NCBI GenBank assembly: GCA_019748055.1
Contig: JAIEQC010000024.1
Location: 60,093-124,092, forward strand
Source: Caulobacteraceae bacterium
GTDB taxonomy: Bacteria; Pseudomonadota; Alphaproteobacteria; Caulobacterales; Caulobacteraceae
Length of the DNA: 64,000 nucleotides
Direction: 5' to 3'
Below the pieces are notes generated by a model, which saw only the letters and a program-made list of their open reading frames with translations, was not told the DNA's origin and made no database searches. How positions within the stretch are numbered: the first letter of the stretch is position 1; each line of letters opens with the position of its first letter. Below, piece after piece: positions 25,218 to 33,540 of the stretch. The translations under genes and the position numbers were made by a program.

Positions 25218-25886
25218 TCAGAAAACGGGGGCGGCGCCGATGACGCCGGTCAGCGTGCCGGGCAGCCCGGTCAGGCGCGGGTCTTCGGCCTGCACATAGC
25301 CCGCCAGCACGAACAGCTTCAACCCGCCCGCCTGCGACAGAGGCGTTCCGGCCAGACCGTTCTGCGCCAGTGCCGCGAGGATCGCATGATCGCTTTGTGC
25401 CGCGTCGGTGACCCAGAAGGTGCGGTCGTCGCCCGTCGGGCCGGGTCGAGCCGTGGAGACCCGCAGGGCTCGCGGCGCGCGGGTTGCGTCGTCCGGCAGG
25501 GCGCCGACAATGCGCAGGTGCGGCCTCGCCAGCAGCCGGCCCCACCACGGCGTCACGCCGGACAGGCCGATCAGGGCCGCCCCGCCGGCGTCCACGGCCG
25601 CCAGTGCCTTGTCCGCCGTCTCGTGCATCTGAAAGCCCAGCCCGTGCCGGTCGGCGGCCAGCAGGGCGGCGTCGGCGCCGTGGACGTGCAGCGTGCTCCG
25701 GTCCATCCGGCCCCACAGCGCCTTGATCGTCGCCGCCCGGTCCGGCGCGCCGGCCAGCAGCCGACGCAGGGCCAGGGCCTCGGCGTCAGGCGTCGTCGCG
25801 GTCATCGCCAGCCGGTCCGCAAGCGCGGCCAGCAGCGCCGCGTCCGCCGCCGCCCGCGCGGGATCGTCCTGCGGTTCGACCAGCAT
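25218..25886 (-). CDS. Chorismate mutase-like protein
   Basis: The 222-residue protein has an alpha-helical N-terminus (ALLAALADRLAMTATTPDAE to AATIKALWGRM, about 18-60) that resembles a diverged AroQ chorismate mutase helix bundle. It is followed by a region with TPWWGRLLARPHLRIVGALP and GPTGDDRTFWVT like the C-terminal part of alphaproteobacterial proteins annotated as chorismate mutase. Catalytic arginines cannot be assigned by eye. The ATG shares a base with the TGA of the DUF2125 gene, and hisC follows after 11 nt; the hisC link supports an aromatic amino-acid role. The assignment is tentative. Confidence 0.5.
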   Translation of the reverse strand: MLVEPQDDPARAAADAALLAALADRLAMTATTPDAEALALRRLLAGAPDRAATIKALWGRMDRSTLHVHGADAALLAADRHGLGFQMHETADKALAAVDAGGAALIGLSGVTPWWGRLLARPHLRIVGALPDDATRAPRALRVSTARPGPTGDDRTFWVTDAAQSDHAILAALAQNGLAGTPLSQAGGLKLFVLAGYVQAEDPRLTGLPGTLTGVIGAAPVF

Positions 25887-26887
25887 CAGAACAGGCGCGG
25901 CGCGGGGGCCACGGCGAAGGGGCCCAGGAAAGCGCGGCCGTCCCGGAACTCCAGCGTCAGGGCGACCTCGCTGCCCGCCGCCCCGGCCAGACGCGCCGCG
26001 CCCTCGCCGCCGCCGGCCAGACCCGCGACCACGGCGGCGGGGCGGTCTGCCCGCATGGTGACCCGCCCTTCCAGCCGTCCGTCTTCCCGCGCCGACAGAT
26101 CCGAGCTTTCGATCAGGGCGCGGTTCTCGCCGCTCTCCAGAATGCCGCGCACATGGGTGAAGCGGCCGCCGCTGCGGCTCCAGCCGGCCATCAGGCCGTC
26201 GTCCGAGGGCGTCCGCAGACCCTCGGCGTTCTGCATGCGGAACTCGACGCGCGCGCTCAGCAGGCCGCTGTCGGTCACGCCCTCAACCGGGCCGCCGGCG
26301 CGTCCGCGCCCCTCCACCATCTGGAACAGGACGTCGACGGCCTGATCCTGCGGCCCCGGCTTGGCCTCCAGCGAGACGTGCTCGGCGCGCGAGACGGGGA
26401 AGGCCTCGGCTTGGCCTACGGGGGTGAAGGTGGGCCGGATCAGCTCGAGGGCGAAGCGCGGCCACGGTTTGTCGATCCCCACCAGGCTCATTCGTGCCCC
26501 GTCGCCGGAAATGCGGACTCGCCCCTTGTCCGGCCGGGTCAGGATCAGGTCCTCCGGCGCGATGGCCACCCAGGCCAGGGGCGCCCAGGCGTTGGCCTGG
26601 GTGATCAGGCGCGACGTCTCGATGCCGTGGCCGGAAGGGGCCGTTATGCGCGTCTCGCCGAGATCCAACCGTACCCGGAAGGGCCAGCCGTCGACCGACC
26701 GGCGCGCGGTCTCGACCGTCCAGCCCGACTGGCGCAGCGCTTCGATGCGGTTCGCCGCCTGCGTCTCCACCTGCCGCGCCAGCACGAACCACCAGACTGT
26801 CCAACCGATCAGGAACAGCCCCACGATCGCGAAGGGCACGATCAGGCCGCGGCGGCTGTGGCGGTTGGGGGCGTCGCTAGGGGTCAT
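25886..26887 (-). CDS. DUF2125 family protein
   Basis: The 333-residue protein has one N-terminal membrane anchor (LIVPFAIVGLFLIGWTVWWF, about 15-34) and a large periplasmic beta-rich domain. Family features are the block after the anchor (RIEALRQSGWTVETARRSVD, GWPFRVRLDLGE) and INDAWAPL-like ANAWAPLAWVAIAPEDLILTR. DUF2125 proteins are conserved in alphaproteobacteria and resemble AsmA/TAM-type lipid-interacting proteins, but no function is established. The ATG overlaps the vsr stop (ATGA) and the TGA overlaps the next start, so it lies within a coupled four-gene run with vsr, the chorismate-mutase-like gene and hisC. Confidence 0.9.
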   Translation of the reverse strand: MTPSDAPNRHSRRGLIVPFAIVGLFLIGWTVWWFVLARQVETQAANRIEALRQSGWTVETARRSVDGWPFRVRLDLGETRITAPSGHGIETSRLITQANAWAPLAWVAIAPEDLILTRPDKGRVRISGDGARMSLVGIDKPWPRFALELIRPTFTPVGQAEAFPVSRAEHVSLEAKPGPQDQAVDVLFQMVEGRGRAGGPVEGVTDSGLLSARVEFRMQNAEGLRTPSDDGLMAGWSRSGGRFTHVRGILESGENRALIESSDLSAREDGRLEGRVTMRADRPAAVVAGLAGGGEGAARLAGAAGSEVALTLEFRDGRAFLGPFAVAPAPRLF

Positions 26888-27315
26888 CGCCCGCCCATAT
26901 CAGATCGCGAGGCGGATCGCGCCAGATCCGCCGCCAGCCGCGCCTGAAGCGCCGTCGCGTCCTTCGTCTCGCATTCCCAGATCGTGACGACCTTGAGCCC
27001 GGCCGACGCCAGCGCCGCCTCCACCCGCGCGTCGCGGGTCTGGTTGCGGGCGAACTTCGCGGTCCAATGTTCGGCGTTGTGCACCGGCGTGGTCGTGCGC
27101 TTGCAGCCGTGGCGATGCCAGAAGCAGCCGTGCACCAGCACAGCCCACCCCTGGGTCCGGTTGGCGAAGTCCGGCGTGCCGGGCAGGGCGCGGACGTGCT
27201 TGCGATAGCGGACGCCGACCGCGCGCAGGGCCTCGGCCACCCGCGTCTCGGGCGTTGTCCCGGTCGAGCGGACGCGGCTCATCGTCCGGCTGGTCCGGGC
27301 GTCGAGGGGGATCAT
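26884..27315 (-). CDS. vsr: Very short patch repair endonuclease Vsr (orphan)
   Basis: Vsr nicks 5' of the T in T:G mismatches that arise by deamination of 5-methylcytosine. The 143-residue protein has RTMSRVRSTGTTPETRV, RYRKHVRALPGTPDFA with the metal-binding Asp, the signature VHGCFWHRHGC and LKVVTIWECETKD, all in family order and at normal length. There is no adjacent dcm cytosine methyltransferase, the usual partner; instead the TGA overlaps DUF2125. It may protect against deamination from a methyltransferase elsewhere. GC content and codon use look native. Confidence 0.94.
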   Translation of the reverse strand: MIPLDARTSRTMSRVRSTGTTPETRVAEALRAVGVRYRKHVRALPGTPDFANRTQGWAVLVHGCFWHRHGCKRTTTPVHNAEHWTAKFARNQTRDARVEAALASAGLKVVTIWECETKDATALQARLAADLARSASRSDMGGR

Positions 27316-27370
27316 GGGCGCGGCGGTACGTCCCTGCGTGGACAGTTCAGCCGACGGAGAAAAGCGCTGC

Positions 27371-29359
27371 TCAAGGCGTCACCGGAAGATGCCGCGCCAG
27401 GAAGGTCTCGATCTCAGTCAGGGTGGTTGCCTCCGCCCGGGAAGACCAGCCGCTGTGGCCCTCGTCTTCGAACTCAACCAGTCGGACGTCGATGCCCGCG
27501 CGCTTCAGGGCGCCCTCCATGTCGCGCGACTGGCGGATGGGGACTAGGTCGTCCCGCTCGCCATGGATGAGCAGGACCGGAGGCTGCCACCCCTCGACCC
27601 TGCGGATCGGGGAGGTCGCTTCCAACCGCTCGCGATCCGTGGTTGGATCGCCGATCGAGCGCAGCCAGTAAGCGTAGGTGTCAGAATCCGCGCCGTTCTC
27701 CCGGCGTGTGTGCGACATCAGATCAGGCAGGTCGCTGATCCCCGAGACCGAGATCACGCAACGGTACAGATCGGGCTGGGTCGCCCCTCCCCACAGCGCC
27801 GCATAGCCGCCGTAGCTGGCGCCCATGATGCAGACGCGCGACCGATCGACCAGGCCTTCACGCGCCAACTGCTCGACGCCTGCGGTCACGTCGTCCTGCA
27901 TCAGCCCGCCCCACTGGCCATAGCCGGCTGTGGCGAAGTCGCGTCCCATTCCCGCCGATCCGCGAAAGTTGGGCTGGAACACCTGGTAGCCCCGGCTGGC
28001 CAGAAACTGGGCCCACATGTCGTAAGAAAGCTGGTCGCGGACCTCCGGCCCGCCATGCGGCATGACGACCAACGGCGGCGTCGCTCCCGTGTCGTTGGCC
28101 GGCCGGGTCAGATAGCCGAACAGCGGCGTTCCATCGGTGCCCGCGTAGTCGTACCTGAAGGCCCTGCCGAGCCGGTCCGGCGCCAGGCCTTCGAGCGCCA
28201 GGCCGATCGGCTCCAGCTTCTTCTCGCCGGTTCGATACACGTAGAACGCCCCGGGATTGTGGGGCGCGGTCACGTTCAGAACCCAAACTCCTCCGTCGTC
28301 GGATCTGGAGAGGATCCGCACGCCAGCGTCCTCACCGAAATGGCGACGCAGGGCGGCCATCTCCGCGTTCTGCGAAGCGTCCGACAAAGTGCAGGCGAAG
28401 GCGTCCGCGACCACGCATCCGCCCAGGAAGGCGTTCGTGTCGGCGTCCACGACCAGACCCGCCGCGTCATAGCGGGCGTCGCGCCAGATGGCGGGGCCCA
28501 TCGTCCGTGTCCGGAAGTCGTAGACGTGAATGCCGGCGATGGACTCCGGCGCGTCGTCGTCCGGCCGGTAGATGACGTACACCTGTCCCGGCTGTTCGGC
28601 CGGTCCGGCGAAATGATAGTCTGCCAGTTCACGGATTTCGTCCTTCCTCAGGCGAAAGACCTCGCTCCATCGGCCATCCTCGCCACGCGCCTCCATGACC
28701 AGAGCTTTGTCCAGCGCGCCCCGCAGGACGTACCGGCCTACCACCCTGCCGTCCCGGTCCGTGACGTAGTCGATTGCGTTGCGGTCGCCGTTCTCGACCT
28801 GCTCGGCCCGGCCCGTGCGGACATCGATGCGCGCGACGTCCAAACCGTTGTCCTGATAAGTCATGAGGATGTGGTTCGGATCACGCGGCAGCATGTCCAG
28901 CACCGGGCCGGGGTCACCGTCGCGAGTGGATGGAGGATCGATTTCCACGAAGCCGCTGCCGTCGCGCGCCACGGAGAACAGGCCGCGGCCATAGCGCCAG
29001 TTGCGGACGTCGCCGTCGGCGCTGTTTCCATGCCGCTCGATGTTCAGCCGCGTCATGCTGACGATCAGCCGGTCGTCGCCCTTCCAGCCGTACCAGTCGA
29101 TGATTTGTCCGCCGAAGTCTTCGTTCGACGTAGCGCTCATGACCGGGATGGTCTCGTCTGCCTCGAAGTCGTGGACCGTCAGGGTATGGACGTCGCCGGA
29201 GCGGCGGACAACGGCCAGGTATCGTCCCGACGGGGAAACGGACGGCTGGGCCAGAACCGGAGCCTCCGTGAATTCGCTGATCGGTGGCGGTGCCTGCTGC
29301 GCATGGACCGCGTCGGCAGAAAGCAGCAGCGCCGCAAGCGCCAGTGAGCGGATCGACAT
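27371..29359 (-). CDS. Secreted S9 family peptidase (acylaminoacyl/dipeptidyl peptidase type)
   Basis: The 662-residue precursor has a signal peptide (MSIRSLALAALLLSADAVHAQ), a long beta-propeller region and a C-terminal alpha/beta-hydrolase domain. The catalytic triad is visible: Ser in GASYGGYAAL (about 515), Asp in IHGERDDLVPI (about 602) and His in DEGHSGWSS (about 634). VVMPHGGPEVRDQ is the usual oxyanion region. It probably trims peptides in the periplasm. I start at 29359, after GGGAGAAG. A TTGACC hexamer about 55 nt upstream may be its -35. dapF lies upstream on the same strand. Two unrelated-branch prolyl oligopeptidases lie 2 kb away. Confidence 0.92.
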   Translation of the reverse strand: MSIRSLALAALLLSADAVHAQQAPPPISEFTEAPVLAQPSVSPSGRYLAVVRRSGDVHTLTVHDFEADETIPVMSATSNEDFGGQIIDWYGWKGDDRLIVSMTRLNIERHGNSADGDVRNWRYGRGLFSVARDGSGFVEIDPPSTRDGDPGPVLDMLPRDPNHILMTYQDNGLDVARIDVRTGRAEQVENGDRNAIDYVTDRDGRVVGRYVLRGALDKALVMEARGEDGRWSEVFRLRKDEIRELADYHFAGPAEQPGQVYVIYRPDDDAPESIAGIHVYDFRTRTMGPAIWRDARYDAAGLVVDADTNAFLGGCVVADAFACTLSDASQNAEMAALRRHFGEDAGVRILSRSDDGGVWVLNVTAPHNPGAFYVYRTGEKKLEPIGLALEGLAPDRLGRAFRYDYAGTDGTPLFGYLTRPANDTGATPPLVVMPHGGPEVRDQLSYDMWAQFLASRGYQVFQPNFRGSAGMGRDFATAGYGQWGGLMQDDVTAGVEQLAREGLVDRSRVCIMGASYGGYAALWGGATQPDLYRCVISVSGISDLPDLMSHTRRENGADSDTYAYWLRSIGDPTTDRERLEATSPIRRVEGWQPPVLLIHGERDDLVPIRQSRDMEGALKRAGIDVRLVEFEDEGHSGWSSRAEATTLTEIETFLARHLPVTP

Positions 29360-29426
29360 GACTTCTCCCGTGCCGTGCGTCGCTGACACGATTCCCGTGT
29401 GTGGCGGCGCGGTCAACACCGCGGAG

Positions 29427-30257
29427 TCAGATCGTCCCCGTCCTCTCAACCTCCACCGGACCCGTCATCAGCACGTGGCCGGTGACCTCGTCCCAGGTGA
29501 TGTGAAGCTCTCCCCCGTCGACGACGACCGTCGCCGCGCGCTCCGTCAGGCCCCGGCGCGCGCAGGCGACCAGGGCGGCGCAGGCGCCGGTGCCGCAGGC
29601 CCGGGTCAGGCCGGCGCCGCGTTCCCAGACGCGCAGACGGATGCGGTCGCGCGCCTCGACGTGGGCGAAGCCGACGTTGACGCCCTCGGGGAACAGGGGG
29701 TGGTGCTCGATCAGGCTGCCGGTCGCCCGCACGAAGGCGTCGTCCGGCACATGGTCGATGAAGAAGACGACGTGGGGATTGCCCATCGAGACGGCGCCCG
29801 GCGTGTGCAGGACCGGGGCGTCGATCGGGCCGACCTGCAGCTCGATGCCGCGCGTGTCCATCTCTTCGGCCAGGGGGATCTCGGTCCAGTTCAGGCGCGG
29901 CGCGCCCATGTCGACGGTGATCCGGCGCGGCCCGGCGCGCGTCGCGACCGTGGGTCCGCCAAGCGTGTCGATCGTCACCCGGTCGCGGCCGCCGGCCTCC
30001 ATCAGCATCCAGCCGACGCAGCGCAGGGCGTTGCCGCAGGTCTCGACCGTGCCGCCGTCGGCGTTCCACACCCGCATGAAGGCGTCTGCGCGGCCCGAGG
30101 GCTCGATGGCGATCAGCTGGTCGCAGCCTTGACCCGTCGCCCGGTCGGCGATCGCGCGGGCCTCGTCCGGCGTCGGGGCGAACGGACGCGACAGGGCGTC
30201 CACGACCACGAAGTCGTTGCCGCAGCCGTTCATCTTGACGAAGGGGCGTCCGCTCAT
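29427..30257 (-). CDS. dapF: Diaminopimelate epimerase DapF
   Basis: DapF converts LL- to meso-diaminopimelate for lysine and peptidoglycan. The 276-residue protein has VKMNGCGNDFVVVDA (about 7-21), the first catalytic cysteine in NADGGTVETCGNALRC (about Cys74), GNPHVVFFID, RVWERGAGLT and the second catalytic cysteine in RACGTGACA (about Cys219), so both halves of the cofactor-independent racemase site are present. I start at MSGRPFVKMNG. Its common downstream partner, a miaB-type gene, is absent; an S9 peptidase follows. A potassium channel gene diverges 59 nt upstream. Confidence 0.97.
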   Translation of the reverse strand: MSGRPFVKMNGCGNDFVVVDALSRPFAPTPDEARAIADRATGQGCDQLIAIEPSGRADAFMRVWNADGGTVETCGNALRCVGWMLMEAGGRDRVTIDTLGGPTVATRAGPRRITVDMGAPRLNWTEIPLAEEMDTRGIELQVGPIDAPVLHTPGAVSMGNPHVVFFIDHVPDDAFVRATGSLIEHHPLFPEGVNVGFAHVEARDRIRLRVWERGAGLTRACGTGACAALVACARRGLTERAATVVVDGGELHITWDEVTGHVLMTGPVEVERTGTI

Positions 30258-30316
30258 GCCGCGGCATATAGGACGGCGCGGTTCCCGAGGCGAGCGACGC
30301 GCGTTATGCCGGTCCG

Positions 30317-31120
30317 ATGGCGACGACCGAGGCGACGACGGAGAAGGACGGCCTGCGCCTGCGCGCACGGCTGAGGGCGCTGTACCACGGCACGTCGCAG
30401 ACGGCCGTGCGGTTCCGCATCGCGGTGCTGGTGATCGACCTGATCATCGTCGCCTTCTTCATCGCCGCGCCCCTGCTGCGCGACCAGCCGCTGGCCTTCT
30501 ACGTCATCGACTACGTCATCGCTGCCCTGCTGGCGGCCGATCTGGCGGCCCGCGCTTGGTGTTATTCCGACGTCAAGGACTGGCTGAAGAAGCCGATCGT
30601 CTGGATGGACCTGTTCATCCTGGCCACGCTGCTGTTCCCCGCCTGGCTGTTCAATCTCGGATTCCTGCGCGTGCTGCGGCTGTGGACCCTGATCAACTCC
30701 GACTTCTTCTGGCGCACCGTGGGGCGGCGATACGACGACACGCGGGTGGAGGAGGTGACCAAGGCGCTGGTGGCCCTCATCACCTTCGTCTTCGTGTCGA
30801 CCGGCTTCGTCTACACGGCCTTTCTGGGCAAGACCGAGGGGCTCATGGGGTGGCTGGACGCCCTGTACTTCACCGTCACCAGCCTTACGACGACCGGCTA
30901 CGGAGACATTCTGCTGCCGGGGGCCTGGGGGCGGATCGTGTCGATCGTCATCATGCTGGCGGGCGTGACCCTTTTCGTGCGGCTGGGCCAGACGCTGCTG
31001 CGCCCCCACAAGGTGCGGCACCCCTGCGATCGCTGCGGCTTGCAGGTCCACGATCCGGACGCGGTGCACTGTAAGGCCTGCGGCAACCTGCTGTGCATCC
31101 CCGACGAGGGGCGCCACTGA
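30317..31120 (+). CDS. Voltage-gated-type K+ channel with a C-terminal zinc ribbon
   Basis: The 267-residue inner-membrane protein is an ion-transport family channel with about six membrane segments. The pore loop carries the K+ filter TTTGYGD (about 190-196), preceded by LDALYFTVTSL. The S4-like segment (FLRVLRLWTLI) has few positive charges, so voltage sensitivity is doubtful. After S6 there is no RCK domain; instead the tail is a small zinc ribbon, C237-x2-C240 ... C252-x2-C255 (CDRCGLQVHDPDAVHCKACG). Such a tail could sense metal or redox state or bind a partner; this is inference. Start at ATG 30317; it is divergent from dapF and followed by a peptidase gene. Confidence 0.9.
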   Translation: MATTEATTEKDGLRLRARLRALYHGTSQTAVRFRIAVLVIDLIIVAFFIAAPLLRDQPLAFYVIDYVIAALLAADLAARAWCYSDVKDWLKKPIVWMDLFILATLLFPAWLFNLGFLRVLRLWTLINSDFFWRTVGRRYDDTRVEEVTKALVALITFVFVSTGFVYTAFLGKTEGLMGWLDALYFTVTSLTTTGYGDILLPGAWGRIVSIVIMLAGVTLFVRLGQTLLRPHKVRHPCDRCGLQVHDPDAVHCKACGNLLCIPDEGRH

Positions 31121-31210
31121 TCATGACAAATCCGTAAGGCGACGGAACGTCCGCTTGCCGCGCGACGGCCGGTCCTTAAGGTGCGCCACCGAAAGTCTCG
31201 GGGACCCCAC

Positions 31211-33373
31211 ATGATCAAGACCAGGCTCGCCCTTCTCGCCATGACCGCCGCCTTCACCCTTCCGGCCGCCGCGCCGGCCCTCGCCCAGGCCGCGCAGGAC
31301 GCCGCCGGCTTCGCCCAGTCGGACGCCACCGACCCCTACCTGTGGCTGGAGGAGGTCGAAGGCGAGCGCGCCATGGCCTGGGTCAAGGAACAGAATGACC
31401 TGTCCCTCGGCACGCTGCAGGGCGACCCGCGCTACCAGCCGCTGCATGACGCGGCGCTGGCGATCCTCGAGGCGCGCGACCGCATCCCCGCTCCTGGCTT
31501 CGCCACCGGGCTGGAGGGCGGCTCCCAGGGCATCTCCAACTTCTGGCAGGACGCGACGAACGTGCGCGGCCTGTGGCGGATGACGACGGTCGACTCCTAC
31601 CTGACCGACCGGCCGGAATGGACGACGATCATCGACGTCGACGCCCTGGCCCGGGCCGAGAACGCCAACTGGGTCTGGCGCGGGGCCAACTGTCTGTCGC
31701 CCGACGACCGCATGTGCCTGGTCACCCTGTCCGACGGCGGCAAGGATGCGGTCACGGTGCGGGAATTCGACCGGTCGACCCGCACCTTCGTGGACGGCGG
31801 TTTCGTCCTTCCGGAGTCCAAGGGCGGCGCGACCTGGATCGACGAAGACACCCTGCTGATCTCGCGCGACTTCGGCGAGGGCACCCTCACCACCTCGGGC
31901 TATCCGATGACGGTCCGGGTCTGGAAGCGCGGCACGCCGATGGATCAGGCGGTCGAGGTGTTCCGCGGCCAGCCGACGGACGTCTCGGCCTCGGGCTTCA
32001 CCCTGCGCGATCCCGACGGGACGCTGCGCGCCACCATGATCAACCGCGGCGTCACCTTCTATGAAGGTGAGACTTACGTCCTGAACGCCGACGGCACGAC
32101 GACGAAACTGCCGCTGCCGGCCAAGTCGGGCATCTCGGGCTTCGTCGGCGGCAAGGTGATCCTGACGCTGGAACAGGACTGGTCCGTCGGCGGGCGTGAG
32201 TTCAAGACCGGCGATCTGGTGGCCTGGGACCTGGACGGCCTGCTGGGCCGGACCCAGGCGCCGGTCGAGCTGATCCTGCGCCCGACCGAGCGTCAGGCCA
32301 TCGAAGGCGTCACCGTCACCCGCAACCGCGTGGTCGTGGCCCTGTACGACAACGTGCGCGGCGGCTTGCTGTCCTATGCGCCCGACGGCTCGGGCGGCTG
32401 GACCGCGACCAAGGTCGACCTGCCGGAGAACGTCTCGGTGAACCTGGGCTCGGCATCCGATCAGGACGACCGCGTCTTCGCCTCGGTGTCCGGCTATCTG
32501 ACGCCCCAGTCGCTGTGGCTGGTCGACGCCGCCACGGGGCAGGCGAACAGCGTGAAGTCCCTGCCGGCCAAGTTCGACGCCACGGGGCTGGAGGTCCGCC
32601 AGTTCGAGGCGACCAGCGCCGACGGCACGAAGATCCCGTACTTCGTGGTGGGCCGCGAGGCCATGCCGACCGACGGGTCGAACCCGACCCTGCTTTATGG
32701 CTACGGCGGCTTCCAGTCGTCGCTGCTGCCCGGCTATTCGGCCAACGTCGGCAAGCTGTGGCTGGAGCGCGGCGGCGTCTACGTCATCGCCAACACCCGC
32801 GGCGGCGGCGAGTTCGGGCCCAACTGGCACCAGTCGGCGCTGCAGGAAAACCGCCAGCGCGCGCACGAGGACTTCCAGGCCGTGGCCATGGACTTGATCG
32901 CCCGCGGCATCACCAGCCCGCGCCGTCTCGGCGTCATGGGCGGGTCGCAGGGCGGCCTGTTCATGGGCGCCATCCTGACCCAGCGGCCGGACCTCATCAA
33001 CGCGGCCGTCATCCAGGTGCCCCTGTTCGACATGCTGCGCTTCCACAAGCTGCTGGCCGGCGCGTCGTGGATCGCGGAATACGGCAATCCGGACATCCCG
33101 GAAGAGCGGGCGTGGATCGCGGCCTATTCGCCGTACCAGAACCTGCGCGCTGGACAGCCCTATCCGCAGGTCTTCATCCACACCTCGACCAAGGACGACC
33201 GCGTCCACCCCGGCCACGCCCGCAAGGCCGCGGCCCGGATGCAGGAGCTGGGCTATGACGTCCTGTTCTACGAGAACACCGACGGCGGCCACGCGGCCGG
33301 CGCCAACCTGCGCGAAACGGCGCGTCGCCTGGCGCTGGAATACACCTACCTGACGCGCCGGCTGATGGATTGA
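31211..33373 (+). CDS. Secreted prolyl oligopeptidase (S9A), copy 1
   Basis: The 720-residue precursor has a signal peptide (MIKTRLALLAMTAAFTLPAA ... ALAQA), the S9A N-terminal block DPYLWLEEVEGERAMAWVKE, a seven-blade propeller and a C-terminal hydrolase domain. Triad: Ser579 in MGGSQGGLFMG, Asp in STKDDRVHPGH and His in DGGHAAGAN. NTRGGGEFGPNWHQSAL is the usual prolyl-oligopeptidase segment. It should cleave short proline-containing peptides in the periplasm. A second, clearly paralogous gene follows after a palindromic element, so this is a tandem duplication with large divergence. The ATG at 31211 is preceded by GGGGACCCCAC with no strong ribosome-binding site. Confidence 0.94.
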   Translation: MIKTRLALLAMTAAFTLPAAAPALAQAAQDAAGFAQSDATDPYLWLEEVEGERAMAWVKEQNDLSLGTLQGDPRYQPLHDAALAILEARDRIPAPGFATGLEGGSQGISNFWQDATNVRGLWRMTTVDSYLTDRPEWTTIIDVDALARAENANWVWRGANCLSPDDRMCLVTLSDGGKDAVTVREFDRSTRTFVDGGFVLPESKGGATWIDEDTLLISRDFGEGTLTTSGYPMTVRVWKRGTPMDQAVEVFRGQPTDVSASGFTLRDPDGTLRATMINRGVTFYEGETYVLNADGTTTKLPLPAKSGISGFVGGKVILTLEQDWSVGGREFKTGDLVAWDLDGLLGRTQAPVELILRPTERQAIEGVTVTRNRVVVALYDNVRGGLLSYAPDGSGGWTATKVDLPENVSVNLGSASDQDDRVFASVSGYLTPQSLWLVDAATGQANSVKSLPAKFDATGLEVRQFEATSADGTKIPYFVVGREAMPTDGSNPTLLYGYGGFQSSLLPGYSANVGKLWLERGGVYVIANTRGGGEFGPNWHQSALQENRQRAHEDFQAVAMDLIARGITSPRRLGVMGGSQGGLFMGAILTQRPDLINAAVIQVPLFDMLRFHKLLAGASWIAEYGNPDIPEERAWIAAYSPYQNLRAGQPYPQVFIHTSTKDDRVHPGHARKAAARMQELGYDVLFYENTDGGHAAGANLRETARRLALEYTYLTRRLMD

Positions 33374-33378
33374 TCGAG

Positions 33379-33520
33379 ATCCTCCCCCGCTCGCCTTCGA
33401 GCGGGGGAGGGGGACCACGAAGTGGTGGAGGGGGCACCCCCCGCACACTGGTCGTGCGTCCGCCCCCTCCATCGCCTGACGGCGGTCCCCCTCCCCCTAA
33501 GCTTCGCATCGGGGGAGGAT
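33379..33520. repeat. Large palindromic (REP/BIME-like) intergenic element
   Basis: The ends are an 11-bp inverted repeat (ATCCTCCCCCG at 33379-33389, CGGGGGAGGAT at 33510-33520). The left arm holds a 13-bp perfect stem with a CCTT loop (33381-33410), then ACCAC-GAA-GTGGT. The right arm, read on the other strand, repeats the same order of GGGGAGGGGGACC and ATGGAGGGGGC blocks. The whole 142 bp is thus one imperfect palindrome between the two oligopeptidase genes. It may terminate or attenuate transcription and looks like a dispersed element type. Confidence 0.8.
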
Positions 33521-33540
33521 TTGATGAGCGGAGTAGAATG

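Noticed and set aside
31121..33472. A 783-codon open frame on the minus strand opposite prolyl oligopeptidase copy 1
   Set aside because: Low-complexity shadow; the plus strand encodes a complete S9A peptidase with its catalytic triad.
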